Origin: Kitasatospora sp. NBC_01250
GTDB taxonomy: Bacteria; Actinomycetota; Actinomycetes; Streptomycetales; Streptomycetaceae
Direction of reading: 5' to 3'
Length of the DNA: 64,000 nt
Assembly (NCBI RefSeq): GCF_036226465.1
Contig: NZ_CP108476.1
Coordinates: 930,001-994,000 of the forward strand
The notes under the pieces were generated by a model. It was not told where the DNA came from and searched no databases. It saw only the letters and a list, made by a program, of their open reading frames with translations. Numbering within the stretch: the stretch's first letter is position 1; each line of letters opens with the position of its first letter. The translations under genes were made by a program, and so were the position numbers. Positions 1-8,779 of this stretch are shown in pieces.

Positions 1-1989
1 GCCACCCCCGGCGCCCGGATCTACCGCACCGGCGACCTGGCCCGGCGCCGCCCCGACGGACGCCTGGACTTCCTCGGGCGGCTGGACGACCAGGTGAAGG
101 TGCGCGGCTACCGGATCGAACTCGGCGACGTGGAGGCGGCGTTGGCCGCCCACCCGAAGGTCGCCCAGGCGGTGGCGGCGGTGCGCGCCACGGCGGCCGG
201 CGAGCGGCTGGTCGGCTACCTGGTGGCCGCGCCCGGGACCGAGCCCACCGTCACCGAACTGCGGGCCCACCTCAAGGAGGTGCTGCCCGACTACATGGTG
301 CCGGCGCTGTTCGCCACCGTCCCCGCCTTCCCGCTGACCCCCAACGGCAAGATCGACCGGCGCGCGCTGCCCGCCCCCGAGCAGGCCGCCACCGCCTCCG
401 GCACCGTCTACCAGGAGCCCGAGGGCCCCGTCGAGCAGGCGCTGGCCGCGATCTGGCAGGAGCTGCTCAGCGTCGAGCGGGTCGGCCGCCAGGACGACTT
501 CTTCGCGCTCGGCGGTGACTCGCTGCTGGTGGTCCGGATGGTCGGCGCCGCCGCCCAGCAGGAGATCCGGCTCACTGCCAAGCAGGCCTTCCAGCACAAG
601 ACGCTGGTCGAACTGGCCGCGGCGGCCGGTACGGTGAAGCTGCTGGCCCGCCAGGATGCGATCACCGGCCCCAGCCCGCTGCCGGTGGCCACCCACCAGT
701 TCTTCGAGTCCGCTCCCCCGCGCCCCGACTACCACGCGCTGAGCTTCCTGCTGCGGGCCCGCGAGCCCCTGGACCCCGCGCTGCTCGACGAGGTGCTCGA
801 CCAGCTGGTCGGCCACCACGACACCCTGCGGCTGCGGCTGACCGAACAGGACGGCCGCCTCGGACTCACCCACGACCCGCACCGGCGCCGCCCGCTGGTC
901 GAGCAGGTCGACCTCGCCGGGCTGGACGACGAGGCGGTCGAGCAGGAGATCCAGCGGCACACCGACCGGATGCAGACCCGCTTCACCATGACCGGCGGCG
1001 AGCTGTTCGGCGCCCTCCTCTTCGACCTGGGCCCCGGGCGCGACCAGCGGCTGCTGCTGGCCGGGCACTACCTGATCGCCGACGTGATCGGCTGGCAGAT
1101 CCTGGCCGGCGACCTCGACGTGCTCTACCGCAGGCGCGCCCACGACGAGCCCTACCAGCTGCCCGCCAAGACCACCTCGCAGCACGAGTGGCTGGGCCGG
1201 CTGACCGAGTACGCCACCGGGCAGGCGGCCGCCGAGCGCGACTACTGGCTGGCGCCGGCCCGCTCCCGGGCCGTCCCGCTGCCCCAGGACCACCCCGAGG
1301 GCGACAACCGGGTGGCCGCCAACCGCGCGCTCTTCCTGACCCTGTCCACCGACCAGACCGAGGCGCTGCTGCGCCGCGCCAACAAGGCCGCCAAGCTGCC
1401 GCTGGACGCGATCCTGCTGTGGGCACTGGTGAGCGCGCTGGGCGAGTGGGCCGGCACCGAGACCCTGCCGGTCGACCTCTACGTGCCCGGCCGCGAGTCC
1501 CCCTGGGAGGACGTCGACCTGTCCCGGACGGTGGGCTGGCTCACCTACCGCTACCCGGTCTGGCTCGACCGGGCCCGCGCGCTGCCGCCCGCCGAGGCGG
1601 TGCGCGAGGTGTCCCGGCAGCTCAAGGCGGTGCCGCAGGGCGGCCTCGGCCATGGCGCGCTGCGCTACTTCGGCACCGACCGGGCCACCGCCGAGGCGCT
1701 GGCCGCGCAGCCCGTCCCCGAGCTGATGTTCAACTTCTTCGGCACCCCGGCCGGCGGGTTCCAGCTGTTCCAGCCGCTGGCCGGCGACTCCGGCCACTAC
1801 CACGACACCGAGTCGCGCCGGATGCGCCTGCTCATGGTCAACGGTGCGGTGGCGCACGGGCGGCTGCGGCTGGAGTGGGAGTACAGCGCGGGACGGCACG
1901 AGGAGTCCACCATCCAACACCTGATCGACCGCTGCACCGCCCTGCTCGTCGAACTGACCGCGAACTGCCCGGAGAGCGACCGTGACTGA
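1..1989 (+). CDS. Non-ribosomal peptide synthetase, C-terminal part (A-PCP-E-like), 5' truncated by window
   Basis: The reading frame is open from base 1, so the gene starts upstream. Visible in order: the end of an adenylation domain with core motifs A7 (YRTGDL), A8 (the [11 protein letters not shown] region), A9 (LPDYMVP) and A10 (NGKID, with the catalytic Lys); a carrier domain with the phosphopantetheine site LGGDSL; and a terminal domain of about 430 residues. The last domain has epimerization-type signatures ([11 protein letters not shown], a GLGHGALRY block, PELMFNFFG), which separate E from ordinary C domains. Its HHxxxDG motif reads HYLIADV, so the second, catalytic His is Tyr. There is no thioesterase, so the chain must pass to another protein or be released in trans. 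The stop overlaps the exporter start by 8 bp. The A-domain specificity residues lie outside the window, so the substrate cannot be called. Confidence 0.95.
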   Translation, partial: ATPGARIYRTGDLARRRPDGRLDFLGRLDDQVKVRGYRIELGDVEAALAAHPKVAQAVAAVRATAAGERLVGYLVAAPGTEPTVTELRAHLKEVLPDYMVPALFATVPAFPLTPNGKIDRRALPAPEQAATASGTVYQEPEGPVEQALAAIWQELLSVERVGRQDDFFALGGDSLLVVRMVGAAAQQEIRLTAKQAFQHKTLVELAAAAGTVKLLARQDAITGPSPLPVATHQFFESAPPRPDYHALSFLLRAREPLDPALLDEVLDQLVGHHDTLRLRLTEQDGRLGLTHDPHRRRPLVEQVDLAGLDDEAVEQEIQRHTDRMQTRFTMTGGELFGALLFDLGPGRDQRLLLAGHYLIADVIGWQILAGDLDVLYRRRAHDEPYQLPAKTTSQHEWLGRLTEYATGQAAAERDYWLAPARSRAVPLPQDHPEGDNRVAANRALFLTLSTDQTEALLRRANKAAKLPLDAILLWALVSALGEWAGTETLPVDLYVPGRESPWEDVDLSRTVGWLTYRYPVWLDRARALPPAEAVREVSRQLKAVPQGGLGHGALRYFGTDRATAEALAAQPVPELMFNFFGTPAGGFQLFQPLAGDSGHYHDTESRRMRLLMVNGAVAHGRLRLEWEYSAGRHEESTIQHLIDRCTALLVELTANCPESDRD

Positions 1990-3319
1990 CACCCCGTCCC
2001 CGACCAAGCGCCTGACCGGCTGGCCGGCCTTCCTGACCCTGTGGTCGGGCCAGACCGTCTCGGCGATCGGCTCCGGCATGTTCGCCTTCGCCGTGGGCCT
2101 GTGGGTCTACGAGCGCAGCCACTCGGCCACCCAGTTCGGCCTGATCATGGTCTTCGACCTGCTGCCGGGCCTGCTGCTGGCCCCCTACGTCGGCGTCCTG
2201 GTGGACCGGATCGACCGGCGCACCGCGATGATCGCCGGCAACGCCGGTGCGGCGCTGAGCAGCCTGGCCGTCCTGCTGCTGGTACACACCCACCACCCGG
2301 CGCTGTGGCCGCTCTACCCGGCGCTGGTGATCGGCTCGCTGGCCGGGATGGTCCAGGGCACCGCCTACGACGCGGCCCTCGCCCCGATGATCGACGAACG
2401 CCACCGCGGGCGCGCCAACGGCCTGGTCCAGGTCGGCCAGGCGGTGGCCGAGGTGCTCTCGCCGCTGCTCGCCGGCGCCCTGATGCTCACCGTCAAGGTC
2501 ACCGGCGTGGTGCTGCTCGACCTCTTCTCCTTCCTGTTCGCGATCGTGACGCTGCTGCCGCTGCGGATCCCGACGGTGCTGGAGGAGGACGAGGAGGACG
2601 GCCCGGCCGGCGCCGAGGACACCTTCGCCTACGGCTGGCGGTTCATCCGGCAGCGCCCGGCCCTGCTCGGCCTGCTGCTGATGTTCGCGGCGCTGAACTT
2701 CGCGGTGGGCCTGGCGGCGGTCGCGGTGACCCCCTGGGTGCTCTCCTTCGCGGGGCCCGGCTCGCTGGGCGCGGTGCTGACCGCGGGCGGCGCCGGGATG
2801 CTCGTCGGCGGGGTGCTGATGACCGCCTGGGGCGGCACCCGGCGCCGGGTGCACGCGCTGCTCGGCGGCCTGCTGCTGGAGGGGCTGTGCATAGCGCTGC
2901 AGGGAGTGCACCCCACGGCCGTGCTGGTCGGGGCCGGCCTGTTCGGCTTCTACCTCTTCCTGCCGGTGGTCAACGCCTCCTCCTCGGCGATCTGGCAGGG
3001 CCGGGTACCGCCCGGCGCCCAGGGCCGGGTCTTCGCGGTGCGCCGGATGGTGGCCCAGATCACCGCCCCGCTGGCCTACTTCACCGCCGGCCCGCTGATC
3101 GACCTGGCCTTCCGGCACCTGCTCACCCCCGGCAGCTGGGCGCACCACGTGTTCCCGATGCTGGGCACCGGCTCCGGGCGCGGCATCGGCGTGCTCTTCC
3201 TGTTCATGGGCGCGGCCGTGGTGGTGATCGCCCTGCTCGGCCTGGCCAGCCCGGGGCTGCGCTCGGTGGAGCAGCCCGAGAGCCCGGCCGAGGCCCCGGA
3301 GCCGGTACCGGCCGTCTGA
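1982..3319 (+). CDS. MFS exporter (EntS/MFS_3-like), coupled to the NRPS
   Basis: A 445-residue integral membrane protein with about 12 predicted helices and the MFS loop signature DRIDRRTAM between helices 2 and 3. The overall pattern matches the enterobactin-exporter-like branch of the MFS. The GTG start at 1982 has GGAGAG five bases upstream and lies inside the 3' end of the NRPS gene, so the two are probably translationally coupled. By position it most likely exports the peptide product or gives self-resistance. The acidic loop (VLEEDEEDG) near residue 200 fits the central cytoplasmic loop. The family is clear; the substrate is inferred from context only. Confidence 0.9.
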   Translation: MTDTPSPTKRLTGWPAFLTLWSGQTVSAIGSGMFAFAVGLWVYERSHSATQFGLIMVFDLLPGLLLAPYVGVLVDRIDRRTAMIAGNAGAALSSLAVLLLVHTHHPALWPLYPALVIGSLAGMVQGTAYDAALAPMIDERHRGRANGLVQVGQAVAEVLSPLLAGALMLTVKVTGVVLLDLFSFLFAIVTLLPLRIPTVLEEDEEDGPAGAEDTFAYGWRFIRQRPALLGLLLMFAALNFAVGLAAVAVTPWVLSFAGPGSLGAVLTAGGAGMLVGGVLMTAWGGTRRRVHALLGGLLLEGLCIALQGVHPTAVLVGAGLFGFYLFLPVVNASSSAIWQGRVPPGAQGRVFAVRRMVAQITAPLAYFTAGPLIDLAFRHLLTPGSWAHHVFPMLGTGSGRGIGVLFLFMGAAVVVIALLGLASPGLRSVEQPESPAEAPEPVPAV

Positions 3320-3368
3320 CCCCCGTCCCACACCCCTCTTCGCACTTCCCAACCTCTGGAGGACTGTC

Positions 3369-3575
3369 ATGAGCGACCAGACCCGCTACCTGGTGGTGGC
3401 CAACGACGAGGAGCAGTACTCGATCTGGGCGGCCGACCGGGAGCTGCCGCTCGGCTGGTACGACAAGGGCTTCGCCGGCACCGAGCAGGAGTGCCTGGAC
3501 CACATCGAGCAGGTGTGGACCGACCTGCGCCCGCTGAGCCTGCGCCGGGCGATGGCCGCCGCCCAGGGCGACTGA
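3369..3575 (+). CDS. MbtH-like protein
   Basis: A 68-residue MbtH-family protein. These small proteins bind NRPS adenylation domains and are needed for their folding or activity. Family signatures are all visible: NDEEQYSIW near the N-terminus, LPLGW in the middle and the HIEQVWTDLRPLSLR block at the end, including the conserved Trp residues. The ATG has a good ribosome-binding site (GGAGGA, five bases upstream). It lies 49 bp after the exporter in the same direction and is followed by a strong terminator, so NRPS, exporter and MbtH look like the end of one transcription unit. Confidence 0.97.
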   Translation: MSDQTRYLVVANDEEQYSIWAADRELPLGWYDKGFAGTEQECLDHIEQVWTDLRPLSLRRAMAAAQGD

Positions 3576-3604
3576 GCAACAGCGGCGGCTGAGCAACAGC
3601 GCCG

Positions 3605-3647
3605 CACGGCAGGGCCCGCCCCCGTCCCCGGGGCGGGCCCTGCCGTG
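3605..3647 (+). terminator. Strong intrinsic terminator after the MbtH gene
   Basis: Perfect 18-bp inverted repeat (3605-3622 paired with 3630-3647) with a 7-base loop, starting 30 bp after the MbtH stop. There is no T-run, as is common for actinomycete hairpin terminators. It separates the NRPS operon from the convergent regulator gene ending at 3700 and could act in both directions. Confidence 0.85.
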
Positions 3648-3675
3648 CCGTGTCGTGTCGTGCAGTGTCGTGCGG
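3648..3675. repeat. Short CGTGT-type pentamer repeat
   Basis: Right after the terminator arm the sequence runs as imperfect 5-base units (CCGTG, TCGTG, TCGTG, CAGTG, TCGTG). It lies between convergent genes and looks like simple slippage; no function is proposed. Confidence 0.5.
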
Positions 3676-3699
3676 GGCGGTGCACCAGCGGGGTGCCGG

Positions 3700-5598
3700 T
3701 CAGACTCCGCGGGCGGGCGCGCTCTCGGCCAGCTCCGCGCCCGCCGCCCGGGCGAAGGCCCCGATCGTGCCCAGGACCCGGTAGCGGGCCTGCCCCGCCA
3801 CCCGGTCCACCGCCACCAGCGACCGGTCCACCAGCCGGTTGACCACCGCCGGCAGGTCGGCGGCCGGGACCGGCACGCCGGCGCAGCGGAGCATCACCTC
3901 GCGGTAGCTGACCGGCTCGCGCTGCTCGGCCAGCCGCGCCAGCACCGCCCGTTCGTCGGCGCTCAGCCGAGCGAAGCTCCACTCCAGGCAGGCGCGCAGC
4001 GTGCGGTGGTGGCGCGGTCCGCCGCGCCGGACCATGGTGAGCAGCATGAACGGATCGTCCAGGCCGGCCACCAACTCCTCGATCGGCATGGTGCGCAGGC
4101 AGGCCGCGGCGAGTTCCAGGGCCAGCGCGAGCCCGTCCAGCAGGCGGCACAGCTGGGCGACGGCGGTGGCGTTCGCCGCCCCCAGGCGGAACCCGCAGGC
4201 GTCCTCGGCCCGGCGGCAGAAGAGCGCGACCGAGTCGATCCGGGCGAGCTGCTCGACGGAGTGGGCCTCGGCGGGCGGCAGCGCGAGCGGCTCGACCTGA
4301 TGGATCGCCTCGCCCACCACGCCCAGCGGTTCGCGCGAGGTCACCAGCACCCGCACCCACGGGCAGCGCGCCGCCAGCCGTTCGGCCAGCGCCGCCGCGG
4401 CCTCGGCCACCGGATCGGCGTCGTCCAGCACCAGCAGGGTGGGACCCTCCCGGAACAGCGCCGCCAGCCGCTCCTCCACGGTGGCGCCCGGGAGGCCGGG
4501 CGGGCCGCAGACGGCGATCAGCCGCTCGCGCAGCGCCGCGTCGTCGTGGCAGTCGGCGAGCGCCACCACCAGCACCCGCTGCCCGGCACCCTGACCCACC
4601 GTCGCCGCGTAACGCAGTGCGAGCGCGGACTTGCCACAGCCCGGGGCGCCGACGACGGTGGTCAGCTGCCGGCGGCCGCAGAGCGCGGCGAGCCGGCCGA
4701 GGTCGTGCTGACGGCCGATCAACTCCGGCAGCCCAGCCGGTGATCCGCTCCACCGGTGGCCGCGCTCGCGCGCCCGCTCGCCACCGGTCCGCGCCTGCGG
4801 GGCCTGCGCCTCGGGGGCCCGCAGCACCTGCCGGTGGGCCCGGCGCAGCTCCTCGCCCGGCGAGATGCCCAACTCGTCGCGGAGCCGGCGGCGGATCGCC
4901 TCGAAGCGGCCCAGTGCCGCGGCGGTGTCCCCGGCGCCGGCCAGGGCCAGCACGAGACGGGCGTGCAGCGCCTCGTGCAGCGGGGCGAGCCGGGCCAGCG
5001 GCTCCAGTGTGTCGGCGACCTCGCGGGCTCGCAGCAGCGGCAGCCCGAGGTCGGCCAGCGCGAGGGCGGCGGTGAAGCGCAGCCGGGAGAGGCGGGCCAG
5101 CGGCTCGGCCTCGGGCCCGGCGGCCACGCAGTCGGCCGGGCCCTGGCCGCGCCAGAGCGCGAGCGCGTCCCAGTACCGGTCGAAGGCCTCCGCGTACCAG
5201 CCCTCACCGGCCAACGAGGCCGCCTGGCGTACCAGTTGCTCGAATCTGAAGGCGTCGACGCGCTCCTCGGGTATCCGCAGGGTGTAACTGGTGCCGGAGG
5301 AGACGATCAGGCAGGACGGCCGCCGGGAGGGGCGCTGGGGTTCCAGCAGTCGGCGCAGCCGTGCCACGTAGGTCTGTACGATGTTCACTGCACTGGCCGG
5401 CGGTCGGCCTTCCCACAACGCCTCGATCAGCGAGGCTCGTTGGACCGGGCGATTGGCCTGCACGGCGAGCAGGGCGAGTAATCTGCTCTGCTGTGGCGAG
5501 CCGAGCGGGAGCGCCGCGCTCCCGCGCCGGACGGACAGCGGACCGAGCACGGCGAAACTGAGTTGTGGTTCGACAGAGGTCGGGTATGGCATGTCCAT
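3700..5598 (-). CDS. AfsR/SARP-family transcriptional activator with NB-ARC ATPase domain
   Basis: A 632-residue regulator. Residues about 13-105 form the OmpR-type winged helix (begins LSFAVLGPL), about 105-255 the bacterial transcriptional activation domain (helical, SPGEELRRAH end), and about 290 onward an NB-ARC/AP-ATPase domain with Walker A GAPGCGKS at 317-324 and Walker B TLLVLDDAD at 387-395. The C-terminal TPR region of full-length AfsR is missing. The start is the ATG at 5598 because AGGAG lies seven bases upstream; the frame stays open another 366 bp upstream but has no comparable site and no SARP-like sequence. SARPs usually activate antibiotic clusters, so control of the adjacent NRPS operon is a reasonable inference. 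Confidence 0.92.
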   Translation of the reverse strand: MDMPYPTSVEPQLSFAVLGPLSVRRGSAALPLGSPQQSRLLALLAVQANRPVQRASLIEALWEGRPPASAVNIVQTYVARLRRLLEPQRPSRRPSCLIVSSGTSYTLRIPEERVDAFRFEQLVRQAASLAGEGWYAEAFDRYWDALALWRGQGPADCVAAGPEAEPLARLSRLRFTAALALADLGLPLLRAREVADTLEPLARLAPLHEALHARLVLALAGAGDTAAALGRFEAIRRRLRDELGISPGEELRRAHRQVLRAPEAQAPQARTGGERARERGHRWSGSPAGLPELIGRQHDLGRLAALCGRRQLTTVVGAPGCGKSALALRYAATVGQGAGQRVLVVALADCHDDAALRERLIAVCGPPGLPGATVEERLAALFREGPTLLVLDDADPVAEAAAALAERLAARCPWVRVLVTSREPLGVVGEAIHQVEPLALPPAEAHSVEQLARIDSVALFCRRAEDACGFRLGAANATAVAQLCRLLDGLALALELAAACLRTMPIEELVAGLDDPFMLLTMVRRGGPRHHRTLRACLEWSFARLSADERAVLARLAEQREPVSYREVMLRCAGVPVPAADLPAVVNRLVDRSLVAVDRVAGQARYRVLGTIGAFARAAGAELAESAPARGV

Positions 5599-6279
5599 GA
5601 AGCTGCTCCTGGCGCGCGAATCCCCGGCGAGCGCGAGCATCGTGTGCGTACTCGGCGGGATGTGGTGGAGGCCTGGGTGGGGCTGGAACAGGGCGGTGAA
5701 GACCCTGTGGATTTCGTGGGTCCGGCGGTAGGGCGTCATTAGCGTACTGCCCGGGATAACACACGAAAGCTCGTTCCTGGCCACCGCTGGAATCCGCGTA
5801 TGTCCCGCCATAGGTGACCATTCTCCGGGCCCGGAGGAATACCGCCGGGCCATCACCGAAGAACAGCGCCCCAAACGCCGCGCAAACTCCGCGTCAACAA
5901 ATGGCGCGAATCGGCGTTTCGGTTCATGGCGATTTGATGACAATGGTGAGTCCATGACAATCACGGACCGGTGAACTCGGCCACCCCGCCCAGGTCACCC
6001 AGGCCGCCGCACGGAGCCGCTCGTCGCACGGCACGGTGACCGCCCCGCCCTGGGCCGGCGGCCTGAATACGGCACCGGGGCCCGCGGGAATTGCCCGGAC
6101 CGGACCATTTCGACGGCTTATTCCGACCCCGGCCGGACACCGCCGGCTGCCCCCCGGGGGCAGGCCGCGGGGATCCCGGGCCGCGGCCGAACGGGCAAGC
6201 CCGTGCGGCCGGTTGATGCCCGGCGATTCGACGATTCGCCGACGGGCACGGGCCGGCACGGGCCCGGGGCGGACAGCCG
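5599..6279. other. Intergenic region of about 680 bp upstream of the SARP gene
   Basis: No convincing gene. The open frames here lack ribosome-binding sites and domain-like sequence. Part of it (about 5880-5960) is less G+C-rich than its surroundings. It should contain the SARP promoter on the minus strand, but I cannot place -10/-35 elements with confidence. Confidence 0.5.
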
Positions 6280-6687
6280 CTACAGCGAGCCGACGACCTT
6301 GCGCGGGGTCACGCGCACGACGACGCGCGGGGCGTCGTCCTTCGAGGCGGGATTGAAGTCCGCGTAGTCCTTGCCCGTGTACCGCCGCGAGAGGGTGTTG
6401 ATCAGCTCCTGCCCGCCCTCGCCGGTCATGCTGACCGTGCCGCGCACCTCGGCGTAGGTATAGGGCGCCGCAGGCGGGTTGATCATGACCGTGGCCCGCG
6501 GGTCGCGCCGCAGGTTCTGCTCCTTGCGGCGGCCGACGGTGGTGGAGATCAGCAGGTCGTTGCCGTCCCGCAGGACCCAGGTGACCGAGAGCTGGGGGCT
6601 GCCGTCGGGCTGGATCGTCGCCAAGGTCACGAAGGCGGGCTGTTCGTCGAGGTACTTCTTCAAGTCGTCGGAGAGTTCAGCGGACAC
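6280..6687 (-). CDS. PPOX-class F420/FMN-dependent oxidoreductase-like protein
   Basis: A 135-residue protein of the split-barrel flavin-binding family (pyridoxamine-phosphate-oxidase-like). Telling segments are FVTLATIQPDGSPQLSVTWV (first strands and the xDGxPxxSxxW pattern), the RKEQNLRRDPRATVMI helix-strand, and the RGTVSM strand. Actinobacterial members of this size usually use F420 or bind FMN or haem; the sequence alone does not decide. It starts at a GTG (6687) with only a weak GGGTGATGG upstream. It stands alone and is divergent from the sugar operon at 6906, with no obvious link to it. Confidence 0.88.
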   Translation of the reverse strand: MSAELSDDLKKYLDEQPAFVTLATIQPDGSPQLSVTWVLRDGNDLLISTTVGRRKEQNLRRDPRATVMINPPAAPYTYAEVRGTVSMTGEGGQELINTLSRRYTGKDYADFNPASKDDAPRVVVRVTPRKVVGSL

Positions 6688-6856
6688 GGTCCATCACCCG
6701 TTCTCGAAGGGGTCCGTTTGAGGTGTTACGCACCATATCTCCCACGGCAGTTCAGGACCGCGCCCCACGCCCGGGCACCCCGGCGCGTCTGGGACGGTGC
6801 GCGCCGTGCGCACTCCCGCACGCCCGCGCACCGCTTGCGGAGCCGCTTGTACGCCG

Positions 6857-6879
6857 GTTAGTTTCTTCTCGAAATTAAC
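6857..6879. promoter_or_regulatory. Inverted-repeat operator upstream of the dehydratase operon
   Basis: GTTAGTTTC, a 5-base spacer, then GAAATTAAC: an 8 of 9 match between arms, ending 26 bp before the start at 6906. The same 21-bp layout recurs at 9821-9841 before the MFS gene. AT-rich TTAGTTT/AAACTAA half-sites of this kind are typical of ROK-family (XylR-like) sugar repressors; assignment to that family is an inference. Confidence 0.7.
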
Positions 6880-6905
6880 TGGGAACGGCTGGTGGGCGGG
6901 GCGGA

Positions 6906-8015
6906 ATGGCACAGCAAGCGGCGCTCTACGGCTGCGCGGTGAGTGAGCGGACACGGTGGCTGGTGCTGGCGCTGACCGACGAGGACGGGGTGACCGGGTA
7001 CGGCGAGTGCTCGGACGCCGGGCCGGTGGCCGCCGTCGTCGAACGGCTGCGCGCCTGGGCGGCCGGCGCGCCGCCGCCCGGCGGCTTCACCGCACGGACG
7101 GTCGGCGGCGGTCTGGCGCAGGCACGCGCGGACCAGGCCGCCCGCCGGGCCGGCCGGCCGCTGTGGTCCTGGTACGGCGGCACGGCCCCGCGCCCGGTGC
7201 CGCTCTACGCGAACATCAACCGGGTGCCGGGCGGCCGGACGCCCGCCGAGGTGGCCCGCGCCGCCGAAGCCGCGCTGGCTGCCGGGCACCACACGGTCAA
7301 GCTCGCCCCCTTCGACGTCCCCGGCACCGTCCCCGGCACCAGGGAGCTGGGCCGGCTCGGGCTGCGCCGGGTCCAGGCGGTGCGCGCCGCGATCGGGCCG
7401 GGGCCGCGCCTGCTGGTCGACTGTCACGAACGGCTGCCGCTCGGGCCGCTCAGCGCCCTGCTGGACGGGCTGGCCGCCGCCGGGGTGGGCTGGCTGGAGG
7501 ACGGGGTCGGCATCGACCGCCCGGCCGAGCTGCGGCTGCTGCGCGCCCGCACCGCCCTGCCGCTGGCCGGCGGCGAGTTCGCCCACGACCCCGCTCAACT
7601 GGCGGCCGTGGACGGCCTGTTGGACGTCCTTCTGCCGGACGTCAAGCACGCCGGCGGTCCGGCGGCAGTGCGCGCGCTGGCCCGCGCCGCCGGCCGGGCC
7701 CGCATCTCGCTGCACAACCCGAGCGGACCGGTGGCGGCGCTGCACAGCGCCCACCTCACCGTGGCGCTCGACGGCGACCTGCTGGAGAGTGCGGTCGGCG
7801 AGGTGCCGTGGCGGGCCGACCTGGTCGGCGGCGGCGAGCGGATCGCCCGCGGCGAACTCCTGCTGCCTCAGGGCCCAGGGCTCGGCGCCGACTTCGACCC
7901 GGCCCACCCGAGCGCCACCCTGCTCTGGTCCGCCACCGTCCACACCCGTGAATCCCACACCCGTGAACCCCGCACCCGTGAACCCCGCACCCTGGAATCG
8001 GAGCGCACCCCATGA
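6906..8015 (+). CDS. Enolase-superfamily sugar-acid dehydratase (mandelate racemase/muconate lactonizing type)
   Basis: A 369-residue enolase-superfamily protein. The barrel metal ligands are visible as Asp in LLVDCHERL, Glu in GWLEDGVG and Glu in LAGGEFAHD, and the acid/base His in ISLHNPSGP. The second-strand motif reads VKLAPFD, so only the first Lys of the usual KxK is present. With the SDR and SMP-30 genes that overlap it in sequence, it fits the third step of oxidative sugar breakdown (sugar-acid dehydration to a 2-keto-3-deoxy acid). L-fuconate or a similar acid is a guess from the GH95 gene nearby. The last about 20 residues are encoded by a 15-bp tandem repeat and look non-structural. 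The ATG at 6906 follows a GGCGGGGCGG stretch. The chemistry class is fairly sure, the substrate is not. Confidence 0.85.
   Translation: MAQQAALYGCAVSERTRWLVLALTDEDGVTGYGECSDAGPVAAVVERLRAWAAGAPPPGGFTARTVGGGLAQARADQAARRAGRPLWSWYGGTAPRPVPLYANINRVPGGRTPAEVARAAEAALAAGHHTVKLAPFDVPGTVPGTRELGRLGLRRVQAVRAAIGPGPRLLVDCHERLPLGPLSALLDGLAAAGVGWLEDGVGIDRPAELRLLRARTALPLAGGEFAHDPAQLAAVDGLLDVLLPDVKHAGGPAAVRALARAAGRARISLHNPSGPVAALHSAHLTVALDGDLLESAVGEVPWRADLVGGGERIARGELLLPQGPGLGADFDPAHPSATLLWSATVHTRESHTREPRTREPRTLESERTP
7941..8000 (+). repeat. 15-bp tandem repeat, 4 copies, at the 3' end of the dehydratase gene
   Basis: Four imperfect 15-bp units (7941, 7956, 7971, 7986) encoding HTRES, HTREP, RTREP and RTLES. 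It makes a charged, probably disordered C-terminal tail that also carries the coupling site to the next gene. Confidence 0.85.
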
Positions 8016-8779
8016 CCACCCGTGAGCCCGCCCCCGCGGGCCGCACCGCCGTGGTGACCGGCGCCGCCGGCGGCATCGGCCGCGCCGTGGTCGCCGCGCT
8101 GGCCGAACGCGGCCACGCCGTACTGGCCGTCGACCTCGACCCGCGCGTCCACACCCTGACGGCGGCAGCGCCCGCCCCCGTCGCCGCCCTCGTCGCGGAC
8201 CTCGCCGACCCCGCGGCCCCGCGCCGGGTGCTCGCGGCGGCCCGCGACCTGCCGGGCCACCCGCGCACCCTGGTCAACTGCGCCTTCGCCGAGGAGCGCG
8301 GCCCGCTGCGCGAGGTGACCGACGAGGGCTGGGCCCGCACCTTCGAGGTGAGCCTGCACGCGGCCGTCCGCCTCGCGCGGGCCTTCGCCGACACGCTGAT
8401 CACCGCGGGCGCCCCCGGTGCGGTGGTCAACATCGCCTCCGTCCACGCGGGCCTGGCCGCGCCGGGGATGGGCCCGTACGCCGCCGCCAAGGCCGGCCTG
8501 CTCGCCTTCACCCGCACCGCCGCCGTCGAGTGGGGCGGCCACGGCATCCGGGTCAACGCCGTCTCGCCGGGCTTCATCGCGGTCGAGCGCAACCGCCACC
8601 TCTGGCAGGACGAGGAGCAGTTGGCGCGCCGGCTGAGCCAGTACCCGCTCGCCCGGGCCGGTCGGCCCGTGGAGGTGGCCGAGGCGGTGGCCTTCCTGGC
8701 CGGGGACGGCGCCTCGTACGTGACCGGCGCGGTCCTGCCGGTGGACGGCGGCATCACCGCCCGGCTGCCGGAGCTGTGA
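8012..8779 (+). CDS. Short-chain dehydrogenase/reductase (probable sugar dehydrogenase)
   Basis: A 255-residue classical SDR. The nucleotide-binding loop TGAAGGIG is at about residue 17, the active-site Ser is in VVNIASVHAG, and the catalytic YxxxK is YAAAK. The Asp after strand 2 (AVDLDPR) favours NAD over NADP. The ATG overlaps the previous stop (ATGA), so it is coupled to the dehydratase gene, and its own stop overlaps the lactonase start. In such an operon it would oxidise the free sugar to a lactone. Substrate inferred only. Confidence 0.92.
   Translation: MTTREPAPAGRTAVVTGAAGGIGRAVVAALAERGHAVLAVDLDPRVHTLTAAAPAPVAALVADLADPAAPRRVLAAARDLPGHPRTLVNCAFAEERGPLREVTDEGWARTFEVSLHAAVRLARAFADTLITAGAPGAVVNIASVHAGLAAPGMGPYAAAKAGLLAFTRTAAVEWGGHGIRVNAVSPGFIAVERNRHLWQDEEQLARRLSQYPLARAGRPVEVAEAVAFLAGDGASYVTGAVLPVDGGITARLPEL

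Noticed and set aside
5599..5964. In-frame upstream extension of the SARP gene
   Set aside because: No ribosome-binding site and no SARP-like sequence; AGGAG seven bases before ATG 5598 is a much better start.
8530..8775. Longer N-terminus for the SMP-30 lactonase
   Set aside because: It would overlap most of the SDR C-terminus in another frame; GTG 8776 with GTGA coupling gives the family's normal start.
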